The notes beneath the pieces are model-generated. The model was not told where the DNA came from, did not search any database, and saw only the letters and a list, made by a program, of their open reading frames with translations. From Chitinophaga niabensis (lineage in GTDB: Bacteria > Bacteroidota > Bacteroidia > Chitinophagales > Chitinophagaceae): a stretch of DNA of 64,000 bases. Positions 58,914 to 64,000 of the stretch are shown here, one piece after another. Numbering within the stretch: position 1 is the stretch's first letter; every line of letters starts with the position of its first letter. The stretch lies in assembly GCA_017849435.1 (NCBI GenBank), contig JAFIGY010000009.1:620001-684000 (forward strand). Direction: 5' to 3'. The translations under genes and the position numbers were made by a program.

Positions 58914-59045
58914 CTGACTTTTCAGATGGTCAGCAGGGGAAGCTATGTGCCTTTAAAAAGTATCCCATCAATGCTGCATCATCATCTTAACACCATATAA
59001 AATGGACTGCGTCTCCAAATTATTAACCAAATCAATTCAATTGCA

Positions 59046-61985
59046 ATGAAGAAAAGATCCACGTTTTTAAAGCGCGTGAGTTGGCTCGGCATGATGCTCT
59101 TGCTGACAGCCTCCCTTGCCTTCGCTCAAAACCGGACCATTAAAGGAAAGGTAGTAGACGCAAAGGATCGTTCGCCACTGCCGGGTGTAACCGTTAAACT
59201 AAAGGATACCAACACCGGTACGCAAACAACAACAGATGGCAGCTTCTCCATCACTGTTCCTGCTGCATCCGCCGTCCTGGAGTTTTCCTTCATCGGGTAT
59301 GAAACGAAGGAAGTACCAGCCGGATCGGGCGGCAATCTGAACGTAGAGCTCAACCTCTCGTCCAGAACATTGAACGATGTGGTAGTGGTGGGGTACGGTA
59401 CCCTGAAAAAAAGGGAGATCACTTCCGCCGTTACTTCTATTAAAGCGGAAGATTTCAACCAGGGCGGTACGCGCAATGCCATGGACCTGATCCAGGGTAA
59501 AGTGGCCGGCTTGAGCATTACCCGCACCAGCGGTAACAACCCGAACTCCGGCGCTTCCCTTCAGTTGAGAGGCGTTACGAGCCTGAACGGTTCCAACGGC
59601 CCGCTGATTGTCATAGACGGAATCCCGGGCGGTAACCTGGACCTCCTCACGCAAGACGATATCGCATCGATCGATGTACTGCGCGACGGTTCCGCAGCGG
59701 CGATCTACGGTACGCGCGGTAACGGCGGCGTGATCCTTGTCACCACCAAAAAAGGCCGGTCCGGCACGCCACAATTCAACTATTCCACCTACGTGCAAAG
59801 GGAAGCCATCGCCAAACGCCCGGATATCCTGAGCGCCGAAGAGTACAAGAGTCTGACCACACCGGTGAACAACCTCGGTGCGGATGTGGACCTGTACAGC
59901 ATGCTCATCAACAAGAACAACACCAGTCATTATCACAATTTCTCCGCTACCGGCGGTACGGATAAATCCAATTACCGGGCCTCCATCTACTACAGCGATG
60001 CGGAAGGCATTGCCATCCGTAACAACCGCAAGCAATACGGCGGCCGTCTGAATATCAACCAGACGGGCTTGCAAGGTAAACTGACCCTGCAGCTCAATCT
60101 TGCCACCAACTTCAATAAAGCGGACCTGCTGGGCGGCAGCAGCGGCGACTTCGAACAAGCGGTGCAAAGGAATCCTACCGCACCGATCAAGAACCCGGAC
60201 GGTACTTTCGTAGAAACAACCGCTTACAATAACTACAACCCCGTTGCGCGTTTGTCGCAGGAACTTTCCGAACGTGATCAGCAGACCACTTCCGGCGATG
60301 CCAAGGCAACCCTCGAAGTGATCAAAGGGCTGCGTATTTCCGCTTTTGGTGCATTGATGCGCAATAGCTGGAACGACCGTCAATACCGCGTAAGGGCGTC
60401 CCGTTCTTCCCAGAACGATTATCAGGGCGGTGGTTACGCGTACAAACGGAACGACCTCGTCAATAACCGCATTTTCGAATCCACCATCGATTATACCCGC
60501 ACTTTCGCTATCGACCACGATGTGACCGTTCTCGGCGGATATAGCTACCAGTACGCTACCGGCGAGAACTTCAGCGCGAATAACGCCGGCTTCCTGACGG
60601 ATGCCTTCCAGGACTGGAACCTGGGTAACGGAGTTTACCTCACACAGGGTAAAGCCGGTATGGGCAGCAACAAAGAAGACAATACACTGATCGCTTTCTT
60701 CGGAAGGGTGAACTATGCTTTCCGTAAGAAATACATTGCGCAGTTCATTCTGCGGCATGAAGGTTCATCCCGCTTCGGCGCCAACAACAAGTGGGGGAAT
60801 TTCCCCGCTGCGTCACTCGGATGGTTGCTGAGTGAAGAGGATTTCGTGAAAAGGATACCCTTCATCAACGAGCTGAAATTACGTGGGGGCTTTGGCGTTA
60901 CCGGTAACGACGGCTTCGGCAACTACCTGTCCCAGGTAATGCTGAGCACCGGCGGCACGTATCTTCAGAACGGCGTATGGTACCAGACCTACGGACCGTC
61001 CAAGAACCCGAACCCTGATCTGCGCTGGGAAAAGAAACAGGAATGGAATATCGGGGTGGACTTCTCCCTGTTCAACAACCGTCTCGGTGGTACGATCGAC
61101 CTCTATAACCGCAGAACGGTAGACCTGGCCATCAACGCTACCGCGCAGCTCCCGCCCTTTGTAACGGAAAGCCTGTTCACCAACGTAGGTACAGTATCCA
61201 ACAAAGGGGTGGAAGTGATCATCAACGCTATTCCCGTGCAAACCAAACAACTGACCTGGCGTACGGATGTAACGTTCAATAACCAGAATAACAAACTGGT
61301 ATCGCTCTCTAACGGTAAATACAGCATCAACGTGATGGAATTCGGCGGCCTGCCTTCTCCGGGCGCACTGGGTAATGCTATCCGCATTGTGGAAGGTGGT
61401 TCCATCGGTAACTTCTACGGTAAACGTTTCGCAGGTTTTACTGACGATGGCAAATGGCTGTTCTACAAAAAAGATGGTTCCAAGGGGCAGGCGGCGGATA
61501 TGACGGAAGAAGATAAAACCATCATCGGTAATGGTGTGCCGAAGTTTATGGCATCCTGGAGCAACAACGTCCGCTACAAGAATTTCGATCTCACCGTTTT
61601 CTTCCGCGGCAAGTTCGGTTATCAGCTGCTCAACCTGCAGGAACTGTATTTCGCCAACAAGAAATGGTTGCCGAATAACCTGCTGAAAAGCGCTACCACG
61701 AGGCATGCCAAGCTGGATGATGCACCGCAGTATTCCGATTACTATTTGGAGAACGGCAACTTCGTGAAGCTGGATAACATTACGCTGGGCTATAACTTCA
61801 AACTGAACACGCCTTATATCCGCAGCCTTCGGGTGTATGCCACCGGCCGCAACATGGCCACCTTCACCCGCTACTCCGGTCTCGATCCGGAACTGGAAGA
61901 CAACGGGCTGACTACCGGGATAGACAGCAGGGGTTTCTATCCAAGAACCAGATCCTGGGCATTGGGACTTCAAATCGGATTCTAA
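59046..61985 (+). CDS. SusC/RagA-type TonB-dependent transporter (third locus)
   Basis: 979 residues with signal peptide (MKKRSTFLKRVSWLGMMLLL then TASLAFAQ), regulatory-like beta domain (about 30-105, IKGKVVDAKDRSPLPGVTVK), TonB-box-like LNDVVVVGYGTLKKREITSA, plug (GPLIVIDGIPGGNLDLL, SIDVLRDGSAAAIYGTRGNG) and a barrel ending RSWALGLQIGF. No STN domain, in agreement with LacI-type rather than sigma/anti-sigma control. The SusD partner starts 12 bases downstream. Confidence 0.95.
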   Translation: MKKRSTFLKRVSWLGMMLLLTASLAFAQNRTIKGKVVDAKDRSPLPGVTVKLKDTNTGTQTTTDGSFSITVPAASAVLEFSFIGYETKEVPAGSGGNLNVELNLSSRTLNDVVVVGYGTLKKREITSAVTSIKAEDFNQGGTRNAMDLIQGKVAGLSITRTSGNNPNSGASLQLRGVTSLNGSNGPLIVIDGIPGGNLDLLTQDDIASIDVLRDGSAAAIYGTRGNGGVILVTTKKGRSGTPQFNYSTYVQREAIAKRPDILSAEEYKSLTTPVNNLGADVDLYSMLINKNNTSHYHNFSATGGTDKSNYRASIYYSDAEGIAIRNNRKQYGGRLNINQTGLQGKLTLQLNLATNFNKADLLGGSSGDFEQAVQRNPTAPIKNPDGTFVETTAYNNYNPVARLSQELSERDQQTTSGDAKATLEVIKGLRISAFGALMRNSWNDRQYRVRASRSSQNDYQGGGYAYKRNDLVNNRIFESTIDYTRTFAIDHDVTVLGGYSYQYATGENFSANNAGFLTDAFQDWNLGNGVYLTQGKAGMGSNKEDNTLIAFFGRVNYAFRKKYIAQFILRHEGSSRFGANNKWGNFPAASLGWLLSEEDFVKRIPFINELKLRGGFGVTGNDGFGNYLSQVMLSTGGTYLQNGVWYQTYGPSKNPNPDLRWEKKQEWNIGVDFSLFNNRLGGTIDLYNRRTVDLAINATAQLPPFVTESLFTNVGTVSNKGVEVIINAIPVQTKQLTWRTDVTFNNQNNKLVSLSNGKYSINVMEFGGLPSPGALGNAIRIVEGGSIGNFYGKRFAGFTDDGKWLFYKKDGSKGQAADMTEEDKTIIGNGVPKFMASWSNNVRYKNFDLTVFFRGKFGYQLLNLQELYFANKKWLPNNLLKSATTRHAKLDDAPQYSDYYLENGNFVKLDNITLGYNFKLNTPYIRSLRVYATGRNMATFTRYSGLDPELEDNGLTTGIDSRGFYPRTRSWALGLQIGF

Positions 61986-61997
61986 AAGGCGTAAAAA

Positions 61998-63653
61998 ATG
62001 AAAACAATGAAAAAAACATACATCACATTAGGCCTGGCAGCTGTGCTGGCAGGAATGAATGCCTGTACGAACCTGGACGAGAATGTGTACAGCCAGGTAA
62101 ATGCAGACAAGTTCTACAACAACCGCCAGGAAGTAATGGCCGCTGTATTGCGTCCGTTCACCCACGCGAATGCCTGGGCCGCACCAACGGGACAGGTAGG
62201 TTACTGGAGGGTGAACGAACTGTCCGCCGATCAGCTGGCCTGGCCGCAAAAAGGCCGGCATGGCTATGACGGCGGAGACTGGATAAGATTGCACCAGCAT
62301 ACCTGGACGGTGGATGATCCCAATGCCTGGAATCCCTGGAGGCTTATGTTTTGGGGAATGGGTTTCTGTAACAATACCATTGCGGATCTGCAGAAGGTGG
62401 ATTTTAAGAAGATCGGGATGACGGACCAGGATAAGGCCTCCATTATCGCCGAAACAAAGGTGTTACGTGCGTGGCATTATTTAAAATTGATGGATTTGTA
62501 CGGAAATATTCCTATTATTACAACCGTAGGAGAACCCTTGAGTCCCCCTAACAAGCCCAGAGCAGAAGTTTGGGCTTTCATTGAGAAGGAGCTTAAAGAT
62601 AACGTGGAGTTGCTGCAGCCCCTTGCACCAGCCATGGTAGGGCGGGTTTCCAAGGCCGGCGGATATGCGATGCTGGTAGAGTTGTATCTCAACGCGCAGG
62701 AATGGACCGGTACGCCCAAGTGGGATGAGTGTATCACGTATTGCGACAAGATCATCAATGGTGACGGCGGTTCTCTCAAAGGAACGGTTCCCGCGCTGGA
62801 AACGGATATTACAAAGCCGTTCAACAACGTGAACCACACTTCCCCGGAAAACCTTTTCCAGATTGCTTATGATTATACGGTGGGTAATTTCCGCTTCGGC
62901 TGGAACGGCGATCTCTGGCATTATAACCAGCGTTTCGCCTACAACGCCACTTTCGGGGGAAACAACGGTATCGTGGTGATCCCTACGGCGTTTGATGCTT
63001 TCGAGGACAAAGACCTCCGTAAATCAAACTGGTTGCTCATCGGGCTGCAATACAAACATCCCGCCATGCGTAACCCCAGTGATCCGGCAGATACCGTATT
63101 ACGCGGTACAGAAGAATACAACGGCAAGCCACTGATATTCGTAAAGGAGATCCGCCGCAATTCAGAAGGAGAGACCGGTGAAGGAGGAATGACAAGGGGA
63201 GAGGAGAACAGCGGTGCGCGTTTTGCAAAATACCTGTCCGGGCCGCAAACAGATCCGAACTACTGGAATAATGATTTTGTGTTATATCGCCTTGCCGAGA
63301 TTTACTATAACAAGGCAGAAGCGATCATGCGGAAAAATGGCAATGTAGCCACGCAACCTGCTGTGGATCTGGTGAATGCGGTGCGTAAACGGGCATTCAG
63401 CGCAGCGGACTGGCCGGCGAAAGCATACACAACGGCCACCCTTACGATGGATGAATTTTTGGCAGAACGGGGACGAGAGTTTATTTTTGAGGGGAAACGC
63501 AGATCAGATTTGATCCGTTTTGGTAAATTTACAACCAAAACGTGGTGGGATCATCCGGCGTCCAACAACGATAAGTGGAAGATATTCCCTATCCCCCGCA
63601 GGCAGATGGTAGCCAATCCCAGCCTGAAGCAAAATCCGGGTTATGTCGATTAA
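61998..63653 (+). CDS. SusD/RagB-family lipoprotein (third locus)
   Basis: 551 residues with lipoprotein leader (MKKTYITLGLAAVLAGMNAC; start at 61998 or three codons later at 62007). SusD features are WNPWRLMFWGMGFCNNTIAD, KVLRAWHYLKLMDLYGNIPI, and the C-terminal RLAEIYYNKAEAIMRKNGNV, VNAVRKRAF and LAERGREFIFEGKRRSDLIR, ending in the usual FPIPRRQMVANPSLKQNPGY. It binds substrate over the SusC barrel. A hairpin and the third operator copy separate it from the GH92 gene. Confidence 0.95.
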   Translation: MKTMKKTYITLGLAAVLAGMNACTNLDENVYSQVNADKFYNNRQEVMAAVLRPFTHANAWAAPTGQVGYWRVNELSADQLAWPQKGRHGYDGGDWIRLHQHTWTVDDPNAWNPWRLMFWGMGFCNNTIADLQKVDFKKIGMTDQDKASIIAETKVLRAWHYLKLMDLYGNIPIITTVGEPLSPPNKPRAEVWAFIEKELKDNVELLQPLAPAMVGRVSKAGGYAMLVELYLNAQEWTGTPKWDECITYCDKIINGDGGSLKGTVPALETDITKPFNNVNHTSPENLFQIAYDYTVGNFRFGWNGDLWHYNQRFAYNATFGGNNGIVVIPTAFDAFEDKDLRKSNWLLIGLQYKHPAMRNPSDPADTVLRGTEEYNGKPLIFVKEIRRNSEGETGEGGMTRGEENSGARFAKYLSGPQTDPNYWNNDFVLYRLAEIYYNKAEAIMRKNGNVATQPAVDLVNAVRKRAFSAADWPAKAYTTATLTMDEFLAERGREFIFEGKRRSDLIRFGKFTTKTWWDHPASNNDKWKIFPIPRRQMVANPSLKQNPGYVD

Positions 63654-63705
63654 CGATGTATTTATATAGTGCTTATCATACAAACAATAAAGAGTAGCAT
63701 CTAAC

Positions 63706-63740
63706 GGCTGGCCCATTCCTGGGCCGGCCCCTTTTCTTTT
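63706..63740 (+). terminator. Intrinsic terminator between susD and the GH92 gene
   Basis: GGCTGGCCCA and TGGGCCGGCC pair (one G-T) around TTCC and are followed by CCTTTTCTTTT. It would reduce read-through from susD into the GH92 gene, which then has its own operator. Confidence 0.75.
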
Positions 63741-63741
63741 A

Positions 63742-63755
63742 CAAAATCGATTTTG
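63742..63755. promoter_or_regulatory. LacI-type operator, copy 3 (CAAAATCGATTTTG)
   Basis: A perfect 14-base palindrome continued on the right by C (TTTTGC), with the same core as the copies before SusC. It lies 22 bases before the GH92 start, where a bound repressor would block initiation. Confidence 0.7.
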
Positions 63756-63777
63756 CAAAAAAACTATAGCTAAGAAT

Positions 63778-64000
63778 ATGAAAAAATTCGGATGGTGGAT
63801 CATGGCCATGTGCATTGGGATACAACTACAGGCGCAGACGGTCCAGAAAGTAACAGACCCGGTAGAATGGGTGAACACATTAATGGGCACGGATTCAAAA
63901 GGCAGTCTTTCCAACGGGAATACTTATCCCGCTATTGCCTTGCCATGGGGCATGAACTTCTGGATGCCGCAGACCAATACCATCGGGAACGGCTGGGCTT
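63778..64000 (+). CDS. GH92-type alpha-mannosidase, 5' part
   Basis: Open from the ATG at 63778 to the window edge, 74 residues plus two bases. A signal peptide (MKKFGWWIMAMCIGIQLQAQ) is followed by DPVEWVNTLMGTDSKGSLSN and GNTYPAIALPWGMNFWMPQT, the typical GH92 N-terminal block (VNxxxGTD...GNTYPGxxxPxGM). GH92 enzymes are exo-acting, calcium-dependent alpha-mannosidases. The catalytic residues lie beyond the window. It is probably under the same LacI regulator as the SusCD pair. Confidence 0.85.
   Translation, partial: MKKFGWWIMAMCIGIQLQAQTVQKVTDPVEWVNTLMGTDSKGSLSNGNTYPAIALPWGMNFWMPQTNTIGNGWA

Larger units (their letters stand above)
58223..59045 (+). other. 820-base intergenic region with promoter, terminator and two operators
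   Basis: From left to right it contains an imperfect GTGAAAAAtAC/GTGTTTTTCAC inverted repeat (58226-58284), a promoter-like TTG-N18-TACATTTA (58351-58379), a TTCCGG/CCGGAA hairpin (58393-58407), an intrinsic terminator (58412-58433), an operator (58441-58464), a second operator (58898-58913) and a 7-bp stem CGGTAAT/ATTACCG (58851-58869). An open frame on the minus strand at 58582-58797 is not convincing. No RNA gene was recognised. Confidence 0.5.

Noticed and set aside
59199-60758. 519-residue open frame on the minus strand
   Set aside because: It is the antisense shadow of the SusC gene at 59046 and has no recognisable domain.
1-64000. CRISPR arrays, insertion sequences or prophage segments
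   Set aside because: No regularly spaced repeats, transposase-like frames or phage structural genes were seen. Repeated elements found are operators, hairpins and the lipoyl duplication.

Overview
The window reads as chromosome of a Bacteroidota bacterium, most likely Chitinophaga or a close relative in the Chitinophagaceae. The support is three SusC/SusD outer-membrane pairs, a FecI/FecR-type sigma/anti-sigma pair feeding one of them, many lipoproteins with Bacteroidota-type leaders, promoters of the TTTG-N19-TAnnTTTG type (best example upstream of rpsT), and a flexirubin (DarA/DarB) pigment locus. Genes are closely packed and no tRNA, rRNA, insertion sequence, prophage or CRISPR array was seen.

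Layout. 1-584: 5' part of a ligase-associated metallo-beta-lactamase exonuclease, read leftward. 623-8599: ECF sigma factor, FecR anti-sigma, SusC with an STN signalling domain, SusD and a TlpA-like thioredoxin, closed by a bidirectional terminator. 8624-11519 (minus): periplasmic-binding-fold lipoprotein and guaA. 11612-12328: head-GIN lipoprotein. 12389-20839: core of a flexirubin/dialkylresorcinol locus (darA, darB, an unknown with an HTH-like C-terminus, a BtrH-like protein, an ABC exporter, ACP, a ketosynthase and a chain-length-factor-like partner); the starter-unit, tailoring and transferase genes of such pathways are absent. 20903-23438: an orphan coiled-coil mini-ORF, a two-helix membrane protein, an M14 carboxypeptidase and rpsT. 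23719-28105: sucA and sucB, the latter with two nearly identical lipoyl domains.

28544-34951: a second SusC/SusD set followed by a fasciclin lipoprotein and a DUF5007-like lipoprotein, without enzymes. 35046-41152: serine hydrolase (minus), RsmB/NOP-type RNA methyltransferase, a three-gene unit consisting of a Cys-repeat secreted protein, a DUF4221-like lipoprotein and a CxxC lipoprotein, then mnmA (minus). I regard the three-gene unit as the most novel part of the window.

41395-54352 is a nearly complete hexuronate/unsaturated-uronate catabolic locus. GH88 releases unsaturated uronate. KduI and KduD convert it to 2-keto-3-deoxygluconate (KDG). UxaC, UxaB and UxaA bring galacturonate or glucuronate to the same KDG. 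KdgK and KdgA split KDG to pyruvate and glyceraldehyde-3-phosphate. An ExuT-like MFS importer, a DUF4861 protein and a LacI-family regulator complete it, with a perfect LacI-type palindrome between divergent uxaA and kduI. 54434-57022: CPA2 cation/proton antiporter and a small HExxH protein. 57182-64000: a LacI regulator, a long regulatory gap, a third SusC/SusD pair and the start of a GH92 alpha-mannosidase. Three copies of one palindrome (GCAAAATCGATTTTGC-like) mark what looks like a small local regulon of this second LacI protein.
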